Positions 9,138 through 17,536 are shown, counted from the stretch's first letter. The stretch is 63,917 nt of DNA from Halothermothrix sp. (GCA_016841825.1 JAENYK010000019.1:1-63917); one strand, 5' to 3'. Notes: generated by a model not told the origin, from the sequence alone. A program made the numbers and translations.

Positions 9138-10103
9138 ATGAAGATTATTTACCCAGAAAGGTTATCAAGTACTGGTGAACAAATTGCAAATAACCTTCAA
9201 ATAGAATCTGTTGTGGCGTTACGAGAACAATTCAGTAATGGAGAAGTAATTTATTTTTTGCCAGAACAGGTCTTATATAATGAAGAGGTTATCTTACTTT
9301 GGGACGGAACCTGGAACAACGCAAATATTAATTTAGTAGAATTGTTACTTATGATAGACGTTATACGTAATAATAACCCTGAAAGAATTCATCTGTTACT
9401 TCCAAGCATTCCTTATGGGCGTCAGGATCGGAAATTTGGTTCTCAACAACCCATGTCATTGCGGCTGGTGGCCGATTTGCTGCACACCGTTGATGTCTCT
9501 ACATTATTTACATTAGATATGCATTCACCCCAAAGCGAATCTGCCTTTCAGTTTTCGGTTTACAACCTGACAGTTTTGCCAACTCTTGTTAACCTAATTA
9601 TAGAAGAACATTCATTATCTGATTTTGTTTTTGTAGTACCAGATATGGGCTCATTTAAGCGTGTGACCAATCTAGCCAGGTATTACAATAAGGAAGTGGC
9701 GATCTTTTATAAACAACGCTCTTCTGTAAATGTTTGGGTCTCAGACCTGTTGGGAGAAGTGGCAGGAAAAGATGTAATCATTGTGGAGGATATGATTGAT
9801 ACAGGTGGTACGATGAATAAATGTATATCTTCCTTAAAATCAAAAGGGGTCGGGAGAGTATTCATTGCCGCTACTCACTGTATATTCTCTCAATTGCATG
9901 AAAAGCCATTTGATGCTGATTATACTGGGATATATACCACAAATAGTATCAAACGAGATTTATTCCCCGATAATACGTATGTGTTACAAATCAGTGATTT
10001 TTACAGCCAGGTATTGTCAGTTTATTTTAAAGAAAGACAGTTTCCGACGCAATTTATGGAGGATTCCTGGTTCCAAAAGGGAGTGGTTACATGCATATCT
10101 TAA
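9138..10103 (+). CDS. ribose-phosphate pyrophosphokinase homologue (PRPP synthetase)
   Basis: A 321-residue Prs-family protein; family members make PRPP from ribose-5-phosphate and ATP. Visible landmarks are the ATP-site PSIPYGRQDRKF near residue 95, the FTLDMHSPQ metal site near 130, the flexible loop with YKQRSS near 192, and the PRPP loop IIVEDMIDTGGT near 217, which has E where D is usual. The divergent N-terminus lacks the standard Prs start, suggesting specialisation. The start is ATG 9138 with AAGGTG upstream. Together with the phosphoribosyltransferase at 1411-1929, it implies that the operon supplies and uses its own PRPP-like donor. It overlaps the following glycosyltransferase gene. 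Confidence 0.85.
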   Translation: MKIIYPERLSSTGEQIANNLQIESVVALREQFSNGEVIYFLPEQVLYNEEVILLWDGTWNNANINLVELLLMIDVIRNNNPERIHLLLPSIPYGRQDRKFGSQQPMSLRLVADLLHTVDVSTLFTLDMHSPQSESAFQFSVYNLTVLPTLVNLIIEEHSLSDFVFVVPDMGSFKRVTNLARYYNKEVAIFYKQRSSVNVWVSDLLGEVAGKDVIIVEDMIDTGGTMNKCISSLKSKGVGRVFIAATHCIFSQLHEKPFDADYTGIYTTNSIKRDLFPDNTYVLQISDFYSQVLSVYFKERQFPTQFMEDSWFQKGVVTCIS

Positions 10104-11245
10104 CTTTATCCCATTTATATCCGCCAGTACGGATTGGTGGGATGGAGAAAATTGTTCAATGTGGGGTAGAGAGTCTGGTCGAAAGAGGGCATCACGTCTC
10201 AATTGTCACAGGTAATTATAAACAACTTCCTCGTCCACCTGGAAAATCAACTCTTAATCAGGTTGATGTTTATGCTGGCGAGCTTTTAGATATTGAATAT
10301 CCTAATCAATTTATTACCGAACATCTCTATGCTAACTTTAAAATGATCGAATTGGCAATGGCTCTTATAAACAAGAAACAAGTTGATTGGATTCACGCCC
10401 ATGACTGGTTTACTGCCCCAGCTGCAGAGACTCTACATAAAATGACAGGGATTCCTCTGGTAAGCACTATTCATTATAGTAAATATCATGAGCAGCAGGG
10501 ACGTGAGACGCCCAAAGGGAATTTCATCGTGGAATTGCAAAAACAGTTGATGACGGTTTCTGACAAAATTACAGTCTATAGTAAAAAAATGATTGATAAT
10601 GTTAAGGAGATTTTAGGGCCTGATACCGAGTGTAGTTATTTCCCTATTGGTATGGATGCCAGGATTCCCCAATTTGATTTGAAACAATTTAAAGAGCGTC
10701 CGAACCGAGTAGTGGTGATCGGACGTTTGGCCAAAGAGAAAAATTTTAGTCTGGTATTACGGGCTGCTTCAATTGTCCAGAAGAAATACCCAGATTTAAC
10801 AGTAGATCTGATCGGAGACGGGGCATTGTATGAGGATCTTAAAGGTTTGGCTGATGAATTAAAAGTCAATACCCATTTCCATGGCTTTATCGAATCATTC
10901 GAGGAAATTAAAAGAGTTTTACGTCAGTCAAAAGCAATGATTTTACCAAGTTACTATGACAGTTTTGGTCTGGTGGTTTTAGAGTCGTTACAGACCCAGA
11001 CCCCTGTTTTGATCTCTAACCAGGTTGGAGCAAAAGAGATTTCCAGTGGGATTCAGGATTATATCTTTTCTCCTGATGACTCGGTTGCTTTGGCTGAAAA
11101 AATGGAAAAGGTCTTAGAAACTGATCAGGTACTGGCTACTCATATGCATCAAATTAGAATTGATGTCAATCACAAGTACACTCGAGAGAATATGGCAGTT
11201 TATTTGGAACGAATTTTTAACATACAAGAGAGGAGTATTCTATGA
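10091..11245 (+). CDS. GT4-family glycosyltransferase
   Basis: GT-B retaining glycosyltransferase of 384 residues. The N-terminus shows LSHLYPPVRIGGMEK, the glycine-rich acceptor-side loop of GT4. The C-terminal donor domain has RLAKEKNF near residue 210 and YYDSFGLVVLES near 303, the E-x7-E region with Asp replacing the first Glu. It probably transfers a sugar from a nucleotide-sugar (or another activated sugar) to the operon's product in the cytoplasm. There is no signal peptide or membrane segment. It overlaps the gene before by 13 bases and the gene after by 4. The sugar and acceptor are unknown. Confidence 0.9.
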   Translation: MHILTLSHLYPPVRIGGMEKIVQCGVESLVERGHHVSIVTGNYKQLPRPPGKSTLNQVDVYAGELLDIEYPNQFITEHLYANFKMIELAMALINKKQVDWIHAHDWFTAPAAETLHKMTGIPLVSTIHYSKYHEQQGRETPKGNFIVELQKQLMTVSDKITVYSKKMIDNVKEILGPDTECSYFPIGMDARIPQFDLKQFKERPNRVVVIGRLAKEKNFSLVLRAASIVQKKYPDLTVDLIGDGALYEDLKGLADELKVNTHFHGFIESFEEIKRVLRQSKAMILPSYYDSFGLVVLESLQTQTPVLISNQVGAKEISSGIQDYIFSPDDSVALAEKMEKVLETDQVLATHMHQIRIDVNHKYTRENMAVYLERIFNIQERSIL

Positions 11246-12522
11246 AAATACTTTTAATAAATCCATATGGAGAAATTGAATATCAGAATTACGCAAGTTC
11301 CAAATTTCCTTCCCTGCAATTAGGGATTGTTTCATCAATCCTTAAGAAAAAAGGATGTCAGATCAAATATCTGGATTTAACGAGTCTGGATATGGAATTT
11401 GAAGAACTATTAAAATCTGAAGAATTTAATCATGTGTTGATAAGCAACCAAAGGTTTTACACTTATTTTGCATATATGTATCCAGCAATAACTAAAACAT
11501 GTAAGCTTATCAAAAGAGTAATTCCAGATGTGGTCGTAACAGTGGCTGATTCACAGTTACAATTATACCCTACAATGTATACCAAATTATCAGAAGTGGA
11601 TCATTTTCTGGGTGGTGAAATCGAGGCAACCTATCCTGATTTGATCGATCGTTATTTGGATAACCAACATCCAGATAAATTGATTCAGGGCCCACTGATC
11701 GCAGATTTAAATACTTTGGCCACTCCCGATTTTGAAATCATGTTAGGGTCGCTAAACAAGGGGACACCAGGTCGAAAATTCACCACAGAAGTAAAAGGGC
11801 AAATCGTTGCTTCCAGGGGTTGTACCTTTAACTGTGAGTATTGTCTCGCGTCAATGTTAAATAAGGGACGGGTGCGGTATCGGTCGATAGAGAACATTAT
11901 TGGGGAAATCAAAGAGTGGATGCAACATGGTGTCTCTCACTTTATTTTCTGGGATGAAACCTTTACGATGCACAGAGAACAGACAATCAGATTGTTAGAA
12001 GAGATGCGAAAATTAGAGATTACATGGTCTTGTAATACTAGAATTGACTTTGTTGATCCGGAGTTACTTCAGCTAATGGCTCAATCAGGATGTCGGAGTA
12101 TTCTGTTTGGGATTGAACGTTTTCTCTCTGAACGGGTTGAAAAGTTAGCTTCAACAAAAAAGTTCGAACTGGAGACATACTACGAAAAAATGAGATTGAT
12201 GGACAAATTGGGGATTGAAACTGTTGCCAGTTTGATCTTTGGTTTGGAAGATGACCTGGTCGAATATTTTGCTTCAGAGATCAATCTGATCAAACAACTG
12301 GCTCCATCCTTTGCGTATTGCCGAATTGCCATACCTTTACCTGGTACGCCACTTTATGAACGTCTGGTTCAAGATCATAAAATACCTCCTGTGGAAGAGT
12401 GGAATGTTAAAATAAAATATATAGACAAGCCTAATGGATTTCCTACAATTTCTGAGTACATTAAGCGAAAAGAACTTCAGAATGAAGTAGAGAAAATCAA
12501 TGAGGCTTTGAATTATAGCTAA
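11242..12522 (+). CDS. B12-binding-domain radical SAM protein
   Basis: The N-terminal ~150 residues look like a cobalamin-binding Rossmann domain (MKILLINPYGEIEY start, VVVTVADSQ strand). A radical SAM domain follows with the [4Fe-4S] motif CTFNCEYC near residue 195. Family members perform methylations, rearrangements or oxidations on unactivated carbons; related B12 radical SAM enzymes act on sugars, phosphonates and antibiotics. No DxHxxG motif is visible in the N-domain, as in many members, so cobalamin may bind base-off without His. It overlaps the upstream glycosyltransferase gene by 4 bases with a GGAG RBS. The substrate is not predictable. Confidence 0.88.
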   Translation: MKILLINPYGEIEYQNYASSKFPSLQLGIVSSILKKKGCQIKYLDLTSLDMEFEELLKSEEFNHVLISNQRFYTYFAYMYPAITKTCKLIKRVIPDVVVTVADSQLQLYPTMYTKLSEVDHFLGGEIEATYPDLIDRYLDNQHPDKLIQGPLIADLNTLATPDFEIMLGSLNKGTPGRKFTTEVKGQIVASRGCTFNCEYCLASMLNKGRVRYRSIENIIGEIKEWMQHGVSHFIFWDETFTMHREQTIRLLEEMRKLEITWSCNTRIDFVDPELLQLMAQSGCRSILFGIERFLSERVEKLASTKKFELETYYEKMRLMDKLGIETVASLIFGLEDDLVEYFASEINLIKQLAPSFAYCRIAIPLPGTPLYERLVQDHKIPPVEEWNVKIKYIDKPNGFPTISEYIKRKELQNEVEKINEALNYS

Positions 12523-12526
12523 TCAA

Positions 12527-13528
12527 ATGAAAATTAATCGGGTGGCAGTTTTAGGTGGAAGTCAATTTATAGGATACCATGTTGTGATGGAGCTGTTACA
12601 GGCAGGGTATCAGGTAACAGTAGTTAACCGTGGGAACAATAATCAGATTCTTCCCAACCAGGTAACCAGAGTTTTGGCCAACCGCAATAACCCAGAACAA
12701 TTTAAAAAGGCCTTATCAAAGTTAGATGTAGATGCAGTGTTTGATTTTTCATGTTTTACACCTGAACAGTTAACACCTGTATTACGAGCTTTATATCAAA
12801 AAAAGATAAAGTATATCTTTTGTAGCACAGTTTATGTTTATCAGCATTATAGCACTCTATTGGAGGATGAATCTCAGAGAGCACGTTATCTGACCCCACT
12901 ACAAGTCAACTCTGAACGAAAAGCAAAGAAATGGTATGGTTCCAACAAAATCAAGTGTGAAGATCTTTTGTTAGATCGTAGTAACCACAACTTTGATGTA
13001 ACGATTTTGAGATTACCTCATGTGATCGGTTCAAATAATAATGAATTTGAACGTGAGAATTTTTATTTACAAAAAATATTTCAGCAAGATTCATTACAAT
13101 TACCTTGGGGGGGGAAGAATTTATTTCATTTTGTTCATGTTCAAGATGTGGTCAAAGTCTGTGTAGCCATTTTAGAAGGGAGAACCAGGAAAAATGTTTA
13201 TATCGTGGCCAGCAAAAATCCGATTCCTGTCAAACAGTATATCGCTTTGTTGGCTGAAGCAGCAAATCGGCTAGTGACACTGACCGAAGCAGATGATTTA
13301 ATCAGTAGTCAACTGATGGCTGAGGGATGCTATCATTTTATATATCCATTTGATATCAGTTATGAAAGTCATGAGATTTGGGAAGAGATCAATGAAGAGG
13401 ATACTCCGATTGGTTCAAGTATTATCTCTGATTTACAGCATGATATAAAAAAGTGGTATCCAGAAGAATCTATGGATCTCACATCTGCTGGTCTTCAAAA
13501 AATGTCTAGGAGGAATAATCATGGCTAA
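12527..13528 (+). CDS. NAD(P)-dependent SDR epimerase/dehydratase family protein
   Basis: Extended short-chain dehydrogenase of 333 residues. The N-terminal nucleotide-binding loop reads VLGGSQFIGYH (GGxxFIG variant of GxxGxxG), and the catalytic pair appears as WYGSNK near residue 138 (YxxxK). Such proteins oxidise, reduce, epimerise or dehydrate nucleotide sugars. There is almost no RBS and the start lies 4 bases after the previous stop, so translation probably depends on coupling. It overlaps the next gene by 8 bases. It differs clearly from the second SDR at the operon end and so probably acts at another step. Confidence 0.85.
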   Translation: MKINRVAVLGGSQFIGYHVVMELLQAGYQVTVVNRGNNNQILPNQVTRVLANRNNPEQFKKALSKLDVDAVFDFSCFTPEQLTPVLRALYQKKIKYIFCSTVYVYQHYSTLLEDESQRARYLTPLQVNSERKAKKWYGSNKIKCEDLLLDRSNHNFDVTILRLPHVIGSNNNEFERENFYLQKIFQQDSLQLPWGGKNLFHFVHVQDVVKVCVAILEGRTRKNVYIVASKNPIPVKQYIALLAEAANRLVTLTEADDLISSQLMAEGCYHFIYPFDISYESHEIWEEINEEDTPIGSSIISDLQHDIKKWYPEESMDLTSAGLQKMSRRNNHG

Positions 13529-14378
13529 AATACTTGCAATCCAGGGTGGTAGTGCCAACTGTGGTAAAACTACTTTAAGCGTAGGAATCTGTCGTGCATT
13601 AAGAAACAAAGGAATCAATGTTGCACCATTCAAAGCAGTATCTGTTTTATCGGAAAAAAGTTTTGGTCTGCATAATACAGTAGCACATTTATGTGGAGCA
13701 GCTCAAGTACCTTTGACAGACTATTCCAATCCTATTGTTGTTACCAAAAATTCAGATTACACTGCTGATGTAGATATATATGGAAGATATTATACTCAAG
13801 TGAAAATGATGAATAGTGACACACCCATCTTTGATTCTTTAACACTAGGTCAACTGCAAGAAGTCAAAAAAGCAATCCGAAGTTCTTTAGAATATTTAAA
13901 TCAGGAATATGATTTTATCCTTTGTGAAGGGGCAAGCAGTCCTCTCGATTTAATGTTCTATGAAGCATACGACTTCTCCAATTTGGAGTTGGTTAGGGTA
14001 ACCAATACCCCTGTTGTACTGGTTGTACGGTGTATAGATGGAGGGAATTGGCCTGCTTTAATTGGCACATATACCAACTATCCGGAGCAGTTTAAAGATA
14101 GAATTATTGGTTTTATTGCCAATGAAGTACTCAATCCTAAAGGGATTTTTGAATATCAATTAAAACAATTAAATGAAAAGTTGAGTATTGATAATCTAGG
14201 TGTCATTCCAAGAGTTAATTATTTTGATGGAGTGGATGAAAGCCAACCAGATGTTTTCGAGGAAGAATACAAAATCTGGGGGCGGATTGCTGAAGAATTT
14301 ATTGATGTAAATCGACTAATAGAGAAAAGTGCACAATTATGTTTTTTCGACCAGGTGAGCGAAGTATATTATGGATAA
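13521..14378 (+). CDS. CobQ/dethiobiotin-synthetase-like P-loop enzyme
   Basis: A 285-residue deviant P-loop protein. Walker A is GGSANCGKTTLS at the N-terminus, followed by VAPFKAVS as in cobyric acid synthase and BioD, and FILCEGASSPLDL near residue 132 matches their substrate/ATP strand. The enzymes in this class activate a carboxyl group as acyl phosphate, or carboxylate an amine, using ATP. Cobyric acid synthase itself has a C-terminal glutamine amidotransferase domain, which is absent here, so ammonia or another amine donor would be needed. It could make an amide or carbamate on the operon's product. Strong RBS (TAGGAGG). Confidence 0.78.
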   Translation: MAKILAIQGGSANCGKTTLSVGICRALRNKGINVAPFKAVSVLSEKSFGLHNTVAHLCGAAQVPLTDYSNPIVVTKNSDYTADVDIYGRYYTQVKMMNSDTPIFDSLTLGQLQEVKKAIRSSLEYLNQEYDFILCEGASSPLDLMFYEAYDFSNLELVRVTNTPVVLVVRCIDGGNWPALIGTYTNYPEQFKDRIIGFIANEVLNPKGIFEYQLKQLNEKLSIDNLGVIPRVNYFDGVDESQPDVFEEEYKIWGRIAEEFIDVNRLIEKSAQLCFFDQVSEVYYG

Positions 14379-15063
14379 TCTGTTCACAATTATTGGATAT
14401 CATCATGTTACTGAGTTCCTGTTACCTATTTCCAAAAAGCTGTACATCTCAGTTGCGGATTTTGAAAAAGAGATGGACTTATTGGTAGGTCAGGGTATAG
14501 AATTTAAAGGGTTAAAGGAAGTTCAAAATTATAAACCATCTACTCAAAAGTCTCTACAGACAGTTCTAACTTTCGATGACGGATATTCTAACTTTTATCA
14601 TCATGCTTTTCCGATCTTAAGGAGATACCAATTGCCTGCAGTCTTATATGTAATCACGGAGGAGTTAGGTCAACCAGACTATTGTACCAGAGAAATGGTT
14701 AAAGAAATGCACAAAAAAGGGATAGAAATTGGGGCACATACATTGAACCACTTCAAATTATCCACTTTGACACAAGAAGAGCAATGGAAGGAGATATACA
14801 ATTCAAAACGGTTATTAGAAGAGTTAATTGATGATGAAGTTACTTCCTTCTGTTATCCTTATGGAGATTATGACGAGACAACTGTTAAATTGGTCCAAAA
14901 AGCTGGTTTTCACAATGCAGTGACAACAGAGATCGGTCTGAATCATCATCAAAAATGTGATTGGTTTCGCTTGGCCAGGGTAGCATCAGAAGCAGATGAT
15001 ACCAAAAAGAGAATTATATATAAAGCGGTAAATGGTGTTTATTTACCAAATACAAATTTGTAA
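14371..15063 (+). CDS. polysaccharide deacetylase (NodB/CE4 family)
   Basis: Zinc-dependent N-deacetylase fold of 230 residues. The first motif TFDDGYSNF near residue 68 gives the catalytic base and metal Asp, AHTLNH near 123 gives the two metal histidines, and CYPYGDYDE near 168 forms the groove wall. Members remove N-acetyl groups from amino sugars. No signal peptide or membrane anchor is seen, so this copy should act in the cytoplasm on a small or lipid-linked saccharide rather than on the wall. That resembles deacetylases such as BtrD-type enzymes of aminosugar pathways. It overlaps the previous gene by 8 bases. Confidence 0.9.
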   Translation: MDNLFTIIGYHHVTEFLLPISKKLYISVADFEKEMDLLVGQGIEFKGLKEVQNYKPSTQKSLQTVLTFDDGYSNFYHHAFPILRRYQLPAVLYVITEELGQPDYCTREMVKEMHKKGIEIGAHTLNHFKLSTLTQEEQWKEIYNSKRLLEELIDDEVTSFCYPYGDYDETTVKLVQKAGFHNAVTTEIGLNHHQKCDWFRLARVASEADDTKKRIIYKAVNGVYLPNTNL

Positions 15064-15076
15064 AGGAGGGCATTAG

Positions 15077-15895
15077 GTGGGGGTTCAGGATTATTACGAT
15101 GTGATTGTTAAAGAGCTGGAAGAGTATGAAAAAACACAGTTAGTCCAACTTTCATACGATATTCGGTTACAAAAAATATTAAAGTATCTATCTGTTGCCC
15201 CTTCTAACATTGTACTGGATGTTGGAGGGGGTAGTGGCAGGTACACCATAGGCATGGCGGAGAAGGGTTATCAACTCACCATCAATGATATATCTACACG
15301 TTCATTGGAATTAGCCAGAGAAAAATTAACCACATTAGGTTTTGAAGGGCAGGTAACAATTAAACCTGGCGACATTATGAAATTGGATTTTCCCGAGAAT
15401 TCATTCGGGGGAGTGATTTGTGAAGGGAGTATTTTCTCTTACTTACAGCAACCGGAGAAATTTTTGACAAAGATTGAAGGATGGTTACAACCCGGGGGGA
15501 TCATCATCTTAACAGCTAGTTCCTTATATGGGGTATTAGTTGCTCGAAGTGCAGTAGTGCAAAGTCTAAATATTGATTCTGAGAATAAACCACGATTTGA
15601 TTATATTTGGACAAAGTTTCAACAACAGGAATTTTTGGAAAGCCGTGAGTATGATGTGACTTTCAAAGGGTATTCTGTCAATCAACTACGATATCTGATC
15701 GAAAAGAATAACTTTCAAGTATTAGAGTTGTACGGCAGAAATGTTTGGAATTTGTTTTTTTCTCAAGATGAGTTAAGCCAAATCTTGACCGAACAGGGAA
15801 AAGAAGAGCTTAAGCGGTTTGAAATTTCTCTTCATCAAGTGGAAAGCATTGCAGATTTTTGTCATTCAATTGCCATGGTTGCAAAAAAAATATAG
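15077..15895 (+). CDS. class I SAM-dependent methyltransferase
   Basis: A 272-residue Rossmann-type methyltransferase. Motif I is VLDVGGGSGRYT near residue 46, the acidic SAM-ribose residue follows in LTINDIS, and post-I/II residues are in KPGDIMKLDF. The start is GTG 15077, 7 bases after AAGGAGGG. The C-terminal domain (~150-272) is a likely lid or substrate domain without a recognised family. It probably methylates a hydroxyl, amine or carboxylate of the operon product; the position cannot be predicted. Confidence 0.88.
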   Translation: MGVQDYYDVIVKELEEYEKTQLVQLSYDIRLQKILKYLSVAPSNIVLDVGGGSGRYTIGMAEKGYQLTINDISTRSLELAREKLTTLGFEGQVTIKPGDIMKLDFPENSFGGVICEGSIFSYLQQPEKFLTKIEGWLQPGGIIILTASSLYGVLVARSAVVQSLNIDSENKPRFDYIWTKFQQQEFLESREYDVTFKGYSVNQLRYLIEKNNFQVLELYGRNVWNLFFSQDELSQILTEQGKEELKRFEISLHQVESIADFCHSIAMVAKKI

Positions 15896-15921
15896 AATTG
15901 ATATAGGAAGGAATGAAGTCT

Positions 15922-16905
15922 ATGAATTTTTTAGTAACTGGTGGTGCTGGATTTATTGGTTATTATTTAATAAAAAAATTATTAGATGAAGGTTATCAGG
16001 TTGTCTGTCTTGACAATCTGTCCACTGGTTCCCTTGAAAATGTAAATTGTTTTATTGGCAATAACAATTATAAATTTATTCAAGGTGATGTTAAAGATTC
16101 AGAGCTGGTAAATAAATTAGTAAAAGATTGTGATATGGTATATCATCTGGCAAGTGTAGTTGGAGTCAAGCGGGTTTTGGGAAATATCATTGAGACGATC
16201 AAAACCGGTATTTTGGGGACAGAAAATGTTTTAGAGAGTGTGTCCAGATACGGAAAAAAAGTAATGATTTTCTCAACCTCTGAAGTTTATGGTAAACTTA
16301 TTAAGAAGCCTCTAAATGAAGAAGATGATGTACTCTACGGCAGAATTCATAAAAGTCGTTGGGTATATGCTTACACAAAGGCCATCGATGAATTTTTGAG
16401 CATTGCCTATGCTGAAAAGGGTGTAGATACTGTAGTTGTTCGTTTATTCAATACGGTTGGTCCACGCCAGAAAATGAATTATGGAATGGTCTTACCCAAC
16501 TTCGTGCAACAGGCCATCCATAACTTGCCAATTACTGTATATGGGAAAGGTACTCAAATTCGATGTTTCTCTTATGTTGAAGATGTAGTTAATACCATTT
16601 ACGAACTCACCTTCATCAAAGGAATTTCTGGAGAGGTATTTAATATTGGAAATAATGAAGCAGTTTCGATTTCTGAATTAGCTGAGTTAGTTAAAAAAGT
16701 GGCCAATTCTTCATCACCAATCATCTATATTCCTTATGAAGAGGCTTACAATAAAGGATTTGAGGATATCAAAATTCGAGTTCCTGATGTGACCAAAATT
16801 CATACTTTGTTAGGTAAGAATTATTTTAAGACAAATTTAGAGCAATTGATTCAAAAAATCGTGGACTATAATTACCAGAAGATTCAAATGAAAAACCAAG
16901 CGTGA
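15922..16905 (+). CDS. nucleotide-sugar epimerase/dehydratase (extended SDR)
   Basis: A 327-residue extended SDR close to UDP-glucose 4-epimerase or dTDP-glucose 4,6-dehydratase proteins. The cofactor loop is VTGGAGFIGYYL, the Asp that reads NAD ribose is in CLDNLSTGS, catalytic Ser/Thr is near FSTSEVYG, and YAYTK near residue 150 is YxxxK. RLFNTVGPRQ and YVEDVV are typical of sugar-nucleotide enzymes. ATG 15922 fits the RBS better than the upstream ATG at 15913. It is the last gene of the operon and is followed at 16928-16973 by a terminator-like hairpin. It probably prepares the donor sugar for the GT4 enzyme. Confidence 0.88.
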   Translation: MNFLVTGGAGFIGYYLIKKLLDEGYQVVCLDNLSTGSLENVNCFIGNNNYKFIQGDVKDSELVNKLVKDCDMVYHLASVVGVKRVLGNIIETIKTGILGTENVLESVSRYGKKVMIFSTSEVYGKLIKKPLNEEDDVLYGRIHKSRWVYAYTKAIDEFLSIAYAEKGVDTVVVRLFNTVGPRQKMNYGMVLPNFVQQAIHNLPITVYGKGTQIRCFSYVEDVVNTIYELTFIKGISGEVFNIGNNEAVSISELAELVKKVANSSSPIIYIPYEEAYNKGFEDIKIRVPDVTKIHTLLGKNYFKTNLEQLIQKIVDYNYQKIQMKNQA

Positions 16906-16927
16906 CTTTAGTTCTGGTAACGTTCAA

Positions 16928-16973
16928 AAAAGAAGACTCAAATTAGTTTTCTTAATATTTAGAGTCGTCTTTT
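16928..16973 (+). terminator. terminator-like hairpin after the biosynthetic operon
   Basis: The arms AAAAGAAGACTC (16928-16939) and GAGTCGTCTTTT (16962-16973) pair over 12 positions with one mismatch, and the 3' arm ends in a T run. It lies 22 bases after the last operon stop codon and would end that 17-gene transcript. Confidence 0.6.
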
Positions 16974-17082
16974 AATTCGCTATCCTTTGCTTCTATTTTG
17001 TACGGCTCTTTTACTTCAAACTGGATTGTTTATGCAAATGTTGTAGAAGAGTAATTTTAAGTTTTAGTTTTTCAAGATAAGC

Positions 17083-17184
17083 TCAAAAGAGATTTAGTAT
17101 AGGAAGGTATGAGTTTTTGTTAAGTGCCGAACCATCCAGGAGAGTCAGGTTAGATACATTAATACTTAACACTGGTTTGTTCAT
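17083..17184 (-). CDS. 33-residue small ORF with strong RBS
   Basis: On the minus strand an ATG at 17184 is preceded, with 6 bases spacing, by a perfect AAAGGAGG (plus-strand 17191-17198). It encodes 33 residues beginning MNKPVLSIN and ending PILNLF. There is no signal peptide or known motif. It may be a genuine micropeptide, or the surviving 5' end of a gene lost in this scarred region. A TATAAT-like box lies further upstream near 17240. I cannot assign a function. Confidence 0.35.
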   Translation of the reverse strand: MNKPVLSINVSNLTLLDGSALNKNSYLPILNLF

Positions 17185-17301
17185 GAAATACCTCCTTTCT
17201 GGTTTTTGTATAAAAATAAACCCATACTAACAATAAAGTGATATTATACTAATTATTGAATCTATAGGGAGGCAACAAAATTATCGAAGGAGGAAGATTT
17301 A

Positions 17302-17325
17302 ATGAACAAAAAAGTTTCAACCTAG
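17302..17325 (+). pseudogene. gene start cut off after seven codons
   Basis: A good RBS (GAAGGAGGA) precedes ATG 17302, but the frame reads MNKKVST and then TAG. Reading on in frame gives ALVYV before similarity fades. 'MNKK..x-A-x-Y-x' starts occur in serine recombinases, so this could be a broken recombinase start. That is a guess from a very short stretch, and the fragment may have no meaning. Confidence 0.25.
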
Positions 17326-17344
17326 GCATTAGTATATGTACACA

Positions 17345-17362
17345 GTGGGCATTTTGTGGGCA
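17345..17362 (+). repeat. tandem GTGGGCA repeats (possible integrase arm sites)
   Basis: Two copies of GTGGGCA at 17345-17351 and 17356-17362 are separated by TTTT, giving an 11-base period. Short direct repeats of this kind next to a tRNA-derived attachment core are typical of tyrosine-integrase arm-binding sites. The flanking ~100 bases are unusually rich in C on this strand compared with the AT-rich surroundings. Confidence 0.35.
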
Positions 17363-17476
17363 AACCACCCAAAAACCAGCAAAATCCCACACCACCACCC
17401 AACACTGCAAATCGCGCCAAACCTTACCCCACAACACTTTGCAGCATCCCAGGGTCTAGCGTATACCCTCGTCCAG

Positions 17477-17536
17477 CGGACTTGAAATCCGGTGAAACCG
17501 AAAGGTGTCAGGATTCGAATTCCTGTCCCTCAGCCA
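17477..17536 (+). pseudogene. 3' fragment of tRNA-Ser(UGA), probable att core
   Basis: The sequence folds as the 3' two-thirds of a class II tRNA. The anticodon stem is CGGA/TCCG around loop CTTGAAA (anticodon TGA at 17483-17485). A variable arm ACC-GAAA-GGT follows, then a T arm CAGGA/TCCTG with loop TTCGAAT (17509-17525), a 3' acceptor strand TCCCTCA, discriminator G and encoded CCA (17534-17536). The complementary 5' acceptor TGAGGGA and a D arm are missing upstream, and tRNA similarity stops at the first anticodon-stem position. This is the pattern left when an element recombines into a tRNA gene. A terminator follows directly. Confidence 0.6.
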
